Below are positions 45,254-55,530 of a DNA stretch of 64,000 bases, piece after piece. Numbering within the stretch: position 1 is the first letter of the stretch; each line of letters opens with the position of its first letter. Source of the DNA: Astragalus membranaceus (taxonomy: Eukaryota > Streptophyta > Magnoliopsida > Fabales > Fabaceae); the NCBI GenBank assembly GCA_039519185.1, contig CM076849.1, forward strand, positions 75,189,621-75,253,620, given 5' to 3'. The notes beneath the pieces were generated by a model, which was given only the letters and a program-made list of their open reading frames with translations, was not told the origin of the DNA and searched no databases. A program made the translations under genes and the position numbers.

Positions 45254-45752
45254 TGACACTAAAAAATATTATCAATGACGAAAGCTCTCAAATTGAAAAA
45301 AATAATAAAATTGTTTTAGTTACTATATTTATAGTTATTCAATGGTAGAATATATTTTACTTAACACTTTGACCCCTTTTTTAAAATTCGCTTAAGATTC
45401 ACAGTTGTGTGCATATTAATCAATATTTATTTATAATTACATATTAATTTTAATTAATATATAAAAATTTAAAAAAATGTACACAGATTTCTCAAGTTTT
45501 TCTGTCATATACGATTAATATTTATATAAATATTTAATTACTATCATATTAATGACATTAATATTCACTTTTTTAGTATTTGTTATTGATGTTTATACGC
45601 AAACATATATAATTTAGTCCCCCAATGTTGGTTGCCTTTCCAATTTCAGCAACATGGGGACGTCGGCTCCCAAGTTCGAACCCAGGTGTGACCAGTGGCA
45701 GAGTATGTGTGTGATGTTTATTTGTCATTTCATCTAAGTAGACAAGAAAAAC

Positions 45753-45791
<39 letters not shown>
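45753..45791. repeat. (TA)n microsatellite
   Basis: About 19 TA units, near the Helitron 3' end. Confidence 0.95.
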
Positions 45792-45795
<4 letters not shown>

Positions 45796-46531
45796 GCATT
45801 GGATAACATATTATATAGTTCTATTATATTTACATAAAATTACATACAACAATTAGTAAAAAGAGTCTACGTGTAAGATCGTACAAATTTTGTATACAAT
45901 ACAAATAAATTATTGATTCATCCATCAAGATTATATCTCCGTGCATGGCACGGGTACGAATACTAGTTATCTATACATTTATACATATATACTATCATGA
46001 AAATATCCTTTAGTAACCATCACTTTAGGAAAAAAAATACAAGGTTAAATTTAAAAACAAACAGACTAAAGACTAATATTTTTGTGACCGACTGAAAGTT
46101 AATAAATGATTCTGCTAATAAATCTCCACAGTGATTTCTTTTTATTCAATTAATTACGCTAAAGAAAAACTTTGTGTCTCAACTATAGTTCTCTAACAAC
46201 TCCAGAGAGTGTTAGGCTAGGCGATTGATTGTTTGATTTGTACCCGACTACGAAAAAATATAAGTAAAGAGCAAATAAAAACAAAATTGTTTGAGATATA
46301 AAATTGTTTGAGATATAAAACTTATATTGATTGATAAAAACAAAAAATATAGTATTTACAGGTTGTATTTATAGACAAAAATCGAAGTCTATTCTCTATT
46401 GTCCACTACCATCGCCTAACAATTGACCTTGCCCTTAGTACCTCTCTTTTGCACTCACGCGGACGGTTTCAATTACTAGCTAGCTTTGTGCACTATCTAA
46501 TTTTCTTAGTTTTTAGGCACTATTCACCTCT

Positions 46532-46830
46532 CACTACAAAAAAAAAGATATATTAGCAACGGACTCATGGTTCGTCGCTATAAACATCATTAGCGACGGA
46601 ACATGCTTTAATTGTTTACGAGGTGATTAGCGACGGATTTTGGAGCATTTAGCGACGGATTTTACAAGGCGGGAAAATGCGAAATTTTTGTTTTGAATTA
46701 GCGACGGATTTAGTGAGGGATTTTCGTCGCTAATCATGGAAAAATGCGCCACTCTGACCGTTGCAGAATATTGAAGACCGGGCCACATTTAGCGACAGAA
46801 ATCCCTCACTAAATCCGTCGTTAAATGTCA
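46532..46830 (+). mobile_element. CACTA (En/Spm) end with subterminal repeats
   Basis: CACTACAAAAAAAAAG at 46532 is the characteristic CACTA terminus. In the next 300 bp TTAGCGACGGA-type units occur about ten times in both orientations, as in subterminal regions. No second terminus (GTAGTG with preceding T run) was found, so the element is truncated or its other end lies beyond later insertions. Between 45967 and 46531 I see nothing. Confidence 0.75.
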
Positions 46831-46898
46831 AAATTTTTATAAACCTGAATTCTTTCTTTCCTCTTTCATTTCTTCCTCTTTCCTCTTTCATTTCTTAT

Positions 46899-47465
46899 TC
46901 GTACCCGTTTTCATTTCCTCTTACCTCACGAAAAACCCTCTCTTTCTCACGAAAATCTGTCTCTTTTCACCACCACCACCACCACCACCACCATCATCTT
47001 CTCCATTTTTTCTCTCTCACCAACCATCTCTCTCTCGTTTCACCATATTTTACACACAAACACACGAGTGAAATAAATAACTTTAATATATTTAAATTCA
47101 CACACAACATTTAGCACAATGGGAAATATTTATACTATTTGAAGAAAAAAAGTGTTTTTGCTACATTACACAGTTGTTTCACAAAAGGCAAAAAGTGTAG
47201 CAACCAAATTTAGTAAAAGCACGTGACAACCCTAGTCACATTTTGACACTAATATCATCACTTGCATGATCCTCTTTCAAAAAGACATAACTTACACCAA
47301 CCTCCCACCGCAAACTGATTGGAAAAACTGTATAAGAGACTGTGGCCCCACCCTTCCAACTCTTGGAGCAGTATTTCTAAAGTGAGTATCTGTTAAACGT
47401 ACATCAGTGGTATGAGGCGTGCCTAGCATATGATGTTCTTGTTTATGATGTAATAGTTTTCTTTA
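46899..47465. repeat. Direct duplication, copy 1
   Basis: From GTACCCGTTTTCATTTCC to TAATAGTTTTCTTTA, this sequence recurs at 51107-51690 with few changes. The CAC trinucleotide run is short here (about 46970-46993) and long in copy 2. A MULE interrupts copy 1 at its right end. Confidence 0.9.
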
Positions 47466-48491
47466 GGTTTAAAGGTACTTTTAGTCCCTGCAAATGTCAC
47501 AATAATCCAGTTTAGTCCCTGCAATTCCAAAACTTTTAAAATAGTCCCTGCAATTACTAAACGTTACTACTTTTAGTCCCTGCTGTTAGTTAAGGGTTAA
47601 CACTGTTATCTTTTGATGATGTGGCACACCCCCCAGGCTCCACCTGGCACACCCCCCCACCCCCCCACCCCCCCACCCCACCCCCCCCCACCCCCCCCTC
47701 CCCTTCGCACCTCCCCCTCCCTTCGCCTCTCCTCCCCTTCGCCCCTCCTCCCCTTCGCCCCTCCCCTCCCCTTCGCCCCCCCTCCCCTTCGCCCCCCTCC
47801 CCTTCGCACCTCCCCTCCTCATGCGCTGCGTTTCACCCATAAACCAAACCGAACCCTAAGTTTTGCGAAAACGTTGGGGTTGAGAGAGAGAGTTCGAAAT
47901 TTCGAGAGAGAGAGAGGGGGGATATGGCTGAGACGGAGATGCGATGAGGGAGGGGAAACGAAATGGAAGGAGAGACGCGATGAGGGAGAGAAAAGGAGTT
48001 GATTTCGGTGCGAGAGAGAGAGAGAGAGAGGAGAAAACGAGAAGGGAAACGAAGGAGGTTGCGACGGTGAGGGAGAGGGATTGCGCCGGACCAACTCCGA
48101 TTTCACGCGATTGCGACGGTGGGAGTTCGCGGTGAAGGAGACGGTGGTGTTGTGGTTTTCGCCGGAGCTCAACGACAGCGCTGTTGGTGACTGACGCGCG
48201 TACGGTGGGGTGGGGTCGGTGGTGGGGGGGAGGGGGGTTCACGAGGAAGAAGAAGGGTGGGGGTGGGGGGGGTGGGGTGGGGGGGTGGGGTGGGGGGGGG
48301 TGGGGTGGGGGGGGTGGGGGGTGGGGGGTGTGCCACATCATCAAAAGTTAACAGTGTTAAGCCTAAACTAACAGCAGGGACTAAAAGTAGTAACGTTTAG
48401 TAATTGCAGGGTCTATTTTAAAAGTTTTGGAATTGCAGGGACTAAACTGGATTATTGTGACATTTGCAGGGACTAAAAGTACCTTTAAGCC
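47466..48491. mobile_element. Non-autonomous MULE, 1026 bp
   Basis: Inverted repeats of about 170 bp start GGTTTAAAGGTACTTTTAGTCC (left) and its near inverse at the right. The 9-bp duplication TTTTCTTTA is at 47457-47465 and 48492-48500. The interior has C-rich (47637-47820) and G-rich (48215-48330) tracts that are also roughly inverted, plus a non-repetitive centre at about 47820-48210. The Pro-rich and Gly/Arg-rich frames are artefacts of these tracts. Confidence 0.92.
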
Positions 48492-49032
48492 TTTTCTTTA
48501 TATGTATTCGCGTTTTCAACTTGTACCTTCTTTATATGTATTCGCGTTTTAACACCCCGGTATTTTTATCAAGTAAAAATACCCAAGTGTACCATCATAA
48601 AATAATCAGAGATATATTTCCTGTTTAAATACTGAACATCACTATAAAATTTTCACTGAATAACAACAGAACAGTCTTAAACATAAATAAGACCATAAGC
48701 CATCAGTGAAATACAATGTTCAATATCGCACAAGAAAGCGGAAATAAATACATAACTTTTACAACAGTTAAAGTCATAATGCCGTAATACATGACTAACA
48801 AGGGAAAACATAACTTAAGCATAAAAGCTAAGTCTTCAGCAACCATCCGAGTACCACCTACTCGTGCCTCTTGGATCTCCACTTTCCCTGTTTATATGTA
48901 AAACCACAACATTTAAACAGTGAGATACAATCTCAGTGAGTTCTACCGAGACCCCTAACTACACTCTCGGTTCATTTATGAATTCTCGTACATTCGTAGT
49001 TTACTTTATAAATTACATTCTTTTAATTTAGC

Positions 49033-49230
49033 ACGACACCGACCCCAGCTTTGGTAATCCCGGTGACTCGTACTAGTCAACATAGTATGATACCAGCCCC
49101 AGCTTTGGTAATCCCAGTAACCATACTATTGATATCTTTAGAATGACACCGACCCCAGCTTTGGTAATCCCGGTGACCATTCTTTCTAAAATTTAACACG
49201 ATACCGGCCCCAGCTTTGGTAATCCCGGTA
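49033..49230. other. Four-copy hairpin array in the solo LTR
   Basis: Each copy has the core CCCCAGCTTTGGTAATCCC. Inner stems are CACCG/CGGTG (49037-49041/49061-49065 and 49147-49151/49171-49175) and TACCG/CGGTA (49202-49206/49226-49230). Outer stems are ACGA/TCGT, TAGTATG/CATACTA (49083-49089/49122-49128) and AGAATG/CATTCT (49140-49145/49178-49183). The core is constant while arms differ and remain complementary. Confidence 0.75.
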
Positions 49231-49851
49231 ACCCGCTCTCGGTTTATTTATAAAACCTTTACCTGGCAATCCTGTTATTGAATTGCAATTATTCACTGGT
49301 AATTCGATATGAATTACAAACAATTACTGGTAATTCAATTAATGAATTACAAACATAACCTTTTAATATTTAGCACGTCACCAACTACCGCAAGCTTAGG
49401 TGAACCCCGCAGAGCCAATAGGTGTACAATGTCTAAAGGCAAAAGTAACAACATAGGGGCCTAGGTCAAGGGCTCATGACTTCCCTCACCTAGTATGCTA
49501 TTTAATAGAGGTCGTCACCTCGACTAGATACAATATATACATATATCAAGAATCATAGACCGGTTTAGATGATTTAACAATCATCCCGCGTCATTTATAC
49601 AATATCACATAGGACTCATAGTCCGCTTTCTTTTCGATAAAAAAACATTAAGTCCGCATTCGCTCTCGCATACTAACTCGACACTTTTCAACTTAATTTT
49701 CAATGTCAAAAACAGTTCATTTTGCCTTAAAAATAGAATATTCAGTTAGGCCTCTGAATAAGCTTTCCAACGCATCTTAGAACACCTCAATCGGGTTCCC
49801 GGATCAAAAGTTATCGCGAAACGAAAAACAGTGTTTGGTTGCTGAAATCTG

Positions 49852-49985
49852 CCAAATGGCGCGCGAGTGGCGCGTGGCGCACAAGTGGCGCGCGAGCTGA
49901 CAGTAGGTTCTGTCAACTGGCGCGCGAGTGGCGCGCGGCGCGCAAGTGGCGCGTGGACTGACAGTAAGTGGGTCTGTCAAGTGCA
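49852..49985. repeat. CpG-rich tandem duplication
   Basis: Two copies of a unit with TGGCGCGCGAGTGGCGCG and AAGTGGCGCG, each followed by TGACAGTA and a CTGTCA partner that can form a short hairpin. CpG density here is far above the AT-rich surroundings. Confidence 0.8.
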
Positions 49986-51106
49986 GAATTTGGCGGTTTC
50001 GCGCGAAAACCGCGATTCCGCTTAATTCCGATTCTCGTTCCGACTGAAAACAGATTTAACAACCAGCAAAACAAACCCAACCAATACCACACAATCAATC
50101 AATTCAATCAAAAACTCAATCGAAACGAATTGTATCAAAAACGACGTATTTTTCCAAATAGCGGTTTTCAACACAAAATCTGTCAAACTAAATTTCCAAA
50201 CAATATTCCAGTCCAGCGAAAGCGATAAAACAGTTAATTAATTAATTCGAAACATAAAAATCGTAAACGTGAGTAGAACTCACCCTTGACGCGTGTACCA
50301 CGATCGAGCCGAATTAACCGAGTAGCCACACGAACATTCCTCGCTCCGGCGACACCCAATCCGCTTTCAAAGCTTTCCACTCGATCGCAAAACCTCTATT
50401 TGACCGAAATACCGAATTCCCCGAAATGCTTCATGAGCACTATTCATCATCTTCTTCAACCTCAAGTCACTATTCACAAAAACCCCAATTTGCTCCCTAA
50501 CCCCTTGATTCTTCACAAACTCCAAATCGGACTTCAATATTTGCGCTATCCACCTTGAGCTCGCTCCCAAACACCATCCAAAGCTTTCCTTTGAGCTTGA
50601 ACAACAAAACCTCCACTTTACTCCACATTTCGAAAATGGTGGATTTGAGGAGAGTGAGTTGATGATGAAGATTTTGGTACCAAGACGAAGAGGAAGGAAC
50701 ACCGAACATTTTTCGTGTTGGAAGGAAGTCGTTTTGATGAGCCGAAGTCCTCCCGTTTTCCTCTTCTTCCTCCTCACCCTTTCTTTCTCTTTTCTTTCTT
50801 TTCTCTCATTCTCTCTGTTTCTCCTCTCTGTCACTCTCTCGCATCCTTTCTTTCTCTTTTCAACACACAACACACACTTATATTTATTTATTTAATATAT
50901 ACGCAGTAACGTGGTCCAATTACCATATTGATCGAAATCTCCTATTTCGATTTTGAAACTTCCTTGATCCGTATTATCCGGTTAACGATCCGATGACAAC
51001 CAATAATTAATTTTAGCACTCAATAAATTTACCAGTCAAGTACTAAATTAATTTAATTGGGTTAACATCTAAATAATTCTATTAATTATTTTGCGGATGT
51101 TACAGT

Positions 51107-51724
51107 ACCCGTTTTCATTTCCTCTTACCTCACGAAAAACCCTCTCTTTCTCACGAAAATCTGTCCCTTATCACCACCACCACCACCACCACCACCACCA
51201 CCACCACCACCACCACCACCACCACCACCATCTCCATTTTTTCTCTCTCACCAACCATCTCTCTCTCTCGTTTCACCATATTTTACACACACACGAGTGA
51301 AATAAATAACTTTAATATATTTAAATTCACACACAACATTTAGCACAATGGGAAATATTTATACTATTTGAAGAAAAAAAGTGTTTTTGCTACATTACAC
51401 AGTTGTTTCACAAAAGGCAAAAAGTGTAGCAACCAAATTTAGTAAAAGCACGTGACAACCCTAGTCACATTTTGACACTAATATCATCACTTGCATGATC
51501 CTCTTTCAAAAAGACATAACTTACACCAACCTCCCACCACAAACTGATTGGAAAAACTGTATAAGAGACTGTGGCCCCACCCTTCCAACTCTTGGAGTAG
51601 TATTTCTAAAGTGAGTATCTGTTAAACGTACATCAGTGGTATGAGGCGTGCCTAGCATATGATGTTCTTGTTTATGATGTAATAGTTTTTTTTATATGTA
51701 TTCGCGTTTTCAACTTTGTACCTT
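51107..51724. repeat. Direct duplication, copy 2, with MULE-free site
   Basis: Copy of 46899-47465 plus 48492-48534. At about 51683-51693 it reads GTAATAGTTTTTTTTATATG with no insertion, where copy 1 carries the MULE and its 9-bp duplication. A (CAC)n run of about 20 units is at 51172-51230, giving a false poly-His frame. Confidence 0.9.
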
Positions 51725-52609
51725 CTTTGAAAACATATGAGTCCCCTTAGAGCGATATTTATGAAAAGTTTTGTTGAACTTTCAATATGTGTTAGTTTGC
51801 CATCATGTTTCATAACTTGCATTACTCTGATTGCGATTTGGAAAGATCGAAGTTTCAAAAAGAAAAACAATATGACCCTCTGAAAAACAATATGACCCTT
51901 TGCCATCATGTTTGTTTCATTTTGTATTTAGAGTTTGGCTTACTTCGTAACCCTCTGAAAATCGGGGTATTACATTGTGGAATCAGAGCAGTTCAGCATA
52001 ACTGGCCTAACCCTCTGAAAGTCTTTTAACCAAAATATGAATAGTATCCATCACACAAAGTGTTAAAGTGGTAATTCGATTGGCCTAATTACTCCCTCCA
52101 TTCTTAATCTTTAGTACTTTTGGCCTCTTATTTTTGTTCCAAAACAATAGTACTTTTAAAAATTCAATGTACAATTCACCAAATTTTTCCAAATACAGCT
52201 TTTATATTTATTGAGTCTTTTAGAGTTCTAAAGTATGTATTAATTGTCACAAGATTTTTTTATTTTGATTTGAATTTTCCAAGACAACTACAAATGGGGT
52301 ATACTATCAATCAACTATGAAAAAAGAAGAAGTAAACAGAAGACGTTGGAAGAAGGAAATTGGCAGACGGTAAACAAGAAATGATAGAAAAGGGAAACTA
52401 GAAATAGATCGGTCACTGTTTTCAAGTCACTGCTTTCACTGCAATGTCACGACGATTTTAAAAAATTGTCAGCTTCTCACTCAACGGGAATAAAGACTTT
52501 CACTTAAAATAAAACTAAATGTTACCCCGTGCGATGCACGAGATATCATTATGAAAAAATAGATAGTATTATGCATATTTCTATTAGTTAAGCGTTTGAA
52601 CTATTTGAT

Positions 52610-53290
52610 AGACACTTTAGTATTTTGTCAAGAAATTAATTTTTCCACAAAATTGGTTATTGAGGAACAAAATTCGTGTATTTGAACATTTTTAAAAAAT
52701 TCTAGACCCTAAAGTCCCTCATAACACACTTCTTAGTGTCACACCTTACTTATTTTCTCGCCAAATAATTTTTTCCAGCAATCCAATTATTAAGGAATGA
52801 ACTTCAGGTATTTGAACATCTAAATTTTTTTGGACCTTAAAGTACCCCAAAACACACTACTTAGCGTCGCACTTTACATATTATGCCATGAAATTAATTT
52901 TATTTTTCACAAAACCGATTATTGAGGAATGAACTTTGTCTATTTGAACCCTAAAGTACCCTAAAACACATTGCTTAGCGTTGCACTTTACGTATTTTGT
53001 CACGAAACTAATTTTATTTTTCACCAAACTGGTTATTGAGGAAAGAACTTTGCGTGTTTGAAAAGTTAAATTTCTTTTCCGAGTCAGAAAGTACCACACA
53101 GTTTAGCGTCGCACTTTACGTATCTTGTCATTGAAGTAATTTTTTTCACCAAGCTGGTTATTGAGGAGCGAGCTTCGTGTATTTCAACAATTAATTTTTT
53201 TTTTCGAACCCTAAAGTACCCTAAAACATAGATTAGGATCGCACTTTACGCACTTTGTTGAACAATTAATTTTTTAAACTCTAAAATACC
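52610..53290. repeat. Degenerate 125-130-bp tandem repeat, five to six copies
   Basis: Units contain CCCTAAAGTACC(C)TAAAACA, TTAGCGTCGCACTTTACG and TTGGTTATTGAGGAA. They are diverged from each other. Just upstream at about 52524 is CGTGCGATGCACG, a hairpin of the type near Helitron ends but without a following CTAG. From 51725 to 52600 I see no gene. A Stowaway-like start (ACTCCCTCCATTC) is at 52091. Confidence 0.7.
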
Positions 53291-53623
53291 ACAAAACAAA
53301 CTCTCTAATATTAATTTTGCCTTAAGACTAAAACTAGATTTTACCATAGCTGAACCCACCCAATGCACCTGCCTTATTTTCTTGTAAATTAAATATCTCT
53401 CTTTTCTTACTCCCACATTAATTGTGGGACTCGGTAAAGATTGTGGAACCCACTTAAAAGGTATTAAGATAAGAAAATGGAGGCTTGTTGAAGAAGCCAG
53501 AGACTCTTGTTGGTTACAATAAAAAGCGAGAAAGAGAGGAAAAGTACCAACAGAAAGCAAACATAAGTAGAATAGCACGGTAAGCGGATTCGTGAGAAAG
53601 AAAAGAAACGGTAAGCATAGGCA

Positions 53624-54493
53624 TTGATTTGTGAGAAAGAAAAGAAAAAGTTTGAAACGAGGACGGCGGAGGGAGAAGAAGACATCGACGACAGGCTCAG
53701 CAGTCTCCCCGACGGTGTATTGAGCCACATCCTATCATTCCTCCCAGCAAGAATCTGTGTGACAACAAGCGTTCTTTCTCGCAGGTGGCGACACCTTTGG
53801 GAGTGTCTCGATGTGCTTGACTTATTCGACGACTCTCACATATGGCTTCAAATTCAAAACACTCAAAAAAAACATAATGTTCAAATGCTTTGTCGTTTTC
53901 GTCAACGGCGCACTCACACTCCGCAAGTGCCGTGAAATTAGAAAGATGCGTCTTGGGCCCTTTATGTGCCTACTCCGTCGACACGTGGATTCACTCCGTC
54001 ATTGGGCCCCACCTCGAGGAACTCCACCTCACACTCTTTTCATCTAACGAAGAACACACATTCCTCCTCCCACTCACCCTCTTCACTTTATCTAACCTCA
54101 TCTCCCTCACTCTCTGTGGTGCTGTATATCTGCAAGTGGAAAACACTTCTTCGATTCGTTTACCCTCACTCAAGACACTGAAACTTGAGGTGGGTTATGT
54201 AGATGCAGATTCATTGGATGTTGTTCTCTCTGGTTGCTCTGTACTAGAAACTTTGGAACTGTGTTTCTCTCCTGAAGAATTGGGTAACAACAAAACGTCT
54301 TCTGTTGGGTCGTTCAACAACAAAGGTAATAATTTATTATATTATATCACAATAAATAGTTTGTTGTTGTATTCCTATAATACTATTACGTACATTACAT
54401 TAATCATAACTTTTTTTTTTGTGTTAGTGGCTAGTTGGTGCACCTGTTATCAATTTTCCTGAATTTGGCCATTTACTTCATCTTGAGTTTATT
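53624..54493 (+). pseudogene. F-box/LRR protein gene, broken
   Basis: The F-box is clear: DDRLSSLPDGVLSHILSFLP then VTTSVLSRRWRHLWECLDVL (about 53680-53825). A frameshift near 53840 moves the reading to YGFKFKTLKKNIMFKCFVVFVNG, and another near 53925-53950 to VDTWIHSVIGPHLEELHLTL and leucine-rich segments (LKTLKLEVGYVDADSLDVVL). An intron donor follows FNNKG at 54325, and the next exon (GAPVINFPEFGHLLHLEF) is cut by a MITE at 54494. Family role: substrate adaptor of SCF ubiquitin ligases. With two frameshifts and an interrupted exon it should not make a full protein. Confidence 0.75.
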
Positions 54494-54856
54494 GGGTGTT
54501 TCTTTCAAGTGTAGAATTAGCCTGGGAATACATAGGTAGGAAATGAGTATTCCCATGTTTGTTAGAAGTTTAAAAAAAATATTCCCAGGTATCAAGATTC
54601 CTATGAGTGAAATAACTTCCATCATTCCCAAGGATTTATTCCCAAGGAAAAGGGTGGGGAAAAAGTTCCCATGAATATATGAATAAAAACCATGAGTAAC
54701 TACCTATATTCCAACTCTTGGAATAATTCCTGGGAATGTTATAAATATTTGCCAAACACAATTTTCACTAATACATTGGAATAAGATTCCCATCATTTTG
54801 TTCCTAGGAAATTCATTCCCAGGAATGAAATTACTAAACTTGAAACAAACGCCCCC
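54494..54856. mobile_element. MITE (PIF/Harbinger-like) in the F-box pseudogene
   Basis: GGGTGTTTCTTTCAAGTGTAG at the left and the inverse of CTAAACTTGAAACAAACGCCCC at the right are inverted repeats. The interior has several ATTCCCAGGAAT-type words. No clear 3-bp duplication. Confidence 0.65.
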
Positions 54857-55116
54857 TAGTAGTAGATAGAGTTTATTTAAGGAGAAAACTTATGTGTGTC
54901 GCTGTTTTAAATCACACTATAATTAACTATAAATTTTATCCATTTTTATTTATTTATTTATTTTTTAGACTTTTATCTCATAGTAAATTAATTGATCAGA
55001 TTCAATTTGATTTTTCTTCACTCTACTACTAAGATGGTTTTTTTGACAATAACTACTAAGATGGTTTATATTCATGGTTTTAGAACCTATTATGCTAACG
55101 AGTCTGTTTTTCTAGG

Positions 55117-55350
55117 TTGCAGCACTGGTGGAAAAGAAAATTCCATGATGCTTTAACTGATACTGATGATCGACTAATACAAACAATTAGTCGGCCATAT
55201 GGTCAACTGATGCCTACGCAAGCTGTTGGTGATATTTGTGTGCTTATTCCTCTGAGTTTTTGTTGCTTCTTCTATGAAGACGTTGCTACTGTAAAACCTT
55301 ACGATCCTTTAGGTGACATTTCTTATCATGTGATGTACGTATATGTGTGA
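55117..55350 (+). CDS. Unrecognised 77-residue open frame
   Basis: The frame includes DTDDRLIQTISRPYGQLMPT and a hydrophobic stretch (ICVLIPLSFCCFF). An acceptor-like TTTTTCTAG lies just upstream, so it could be an exon of the F-box remnant or of another captured gene. No family was recognised and it may be chance. Confidence 0.15.
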   Translation: MQHWWKRKFHDALTDTDDRLIQTISRPYGQLMPTQAVGDICVLIPLSFCCFFYEDVATVKPYDPLGDISYHVMYVYV

Positions 55351-55479
55351 CAACATTTATTGATTAAATATTTGTAGTACCTATCTAAAGAATCATCAAA
55401 AACAATAATGTCATTCCATAATATATTAGATCGTGTTATTACACCTCAAACAAAACATAACTTCAGCAAATTTCTCCCT

Positions 55480-55506
55480 GTGCATTGCACTGGTTCAAAC
55501 TACTAG
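55480..55506 (+). mobile_element. Helitron-like 3' terminus
   Basis: GTGCA (55480-55484)/TGCAC (55486-55490), then TTCAAACTA and CTAG (55503-55506) followed by T. It matches the Helitron end rule with a weak hairpin. The start of such an element was not located. Confidence 0.4.
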
Positions 55507-55530
55507 TGTCTAACATGCAAAAACAATGAC

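Larger units (their letters stand above)
44318..45966 (+). mobile_element. Putative non-autonomous Helitron
   Basis: The 3' end has a perfect hairpin CCGTGC (45939-45944)/GCACGG (45948-45953) nine bases before CTAG (45963-45966), followed by a host T. This is the Helitron terminus pattern. The 5' end is taken as TCTAATCTAATAATC at 44318 after a host A, like other plant Helitrons that start TC plus an AT-rich run. There is no target duplication and no Rep/helicase frame. The 3' end is much firmer than the 5' end. Confidence 0.6.
48549..51106 (+). mobile_element. Solo-LTR-like block, about 2.56 kb
   Basis: It starts TTAACACCCCGG and ends GCGGATGTTACA, the TGTAACACCCC...TGTTACA form common to long gypsy LTRs, with the leading TG changed. 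A TATA-like TTTAATATATACGC near 50892 would fit a U3/R border. It contains a hairpin array (49033-49230), two GTAATTC...GAATTAC hairpins (49300-49350), a CpG-rich doubled unit (49852-49985) and short unconvincing frames. No internal retroelement region and no exact target duplication were found. Confidence 0.5.

Noticed and set aside
45640..45720. tRNA-like B box (AAGTTCGAACCC) suggesting a tRNA gene
   Set aside because: No cloverleaf could be drawn around it; it is more likely a SINE scrap inside the Helitron.
47613..48344. Pro-rich and Gly/Arg-rich overlapping frames on both strands
   Set aside because: They come from homopolymer-like C and G tracts inside the MULE.
51091..51300. Poly-His frame
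   Set aside because: It is the CAC microsatellite in the duplicated block.
51955..51992. GGGGTATTACATTGTGGAATCAGAGCAG, similar to an LTR end plus primer-binding site
   Set aside because: Only about 35 bp fit and no LTR or internal region is attached, so it was not listed as an element.
52091..52320. Stowaway-like start ACTCCCTCCATTC
   Set aside because: No matching inverted right end or TA duplication was found.
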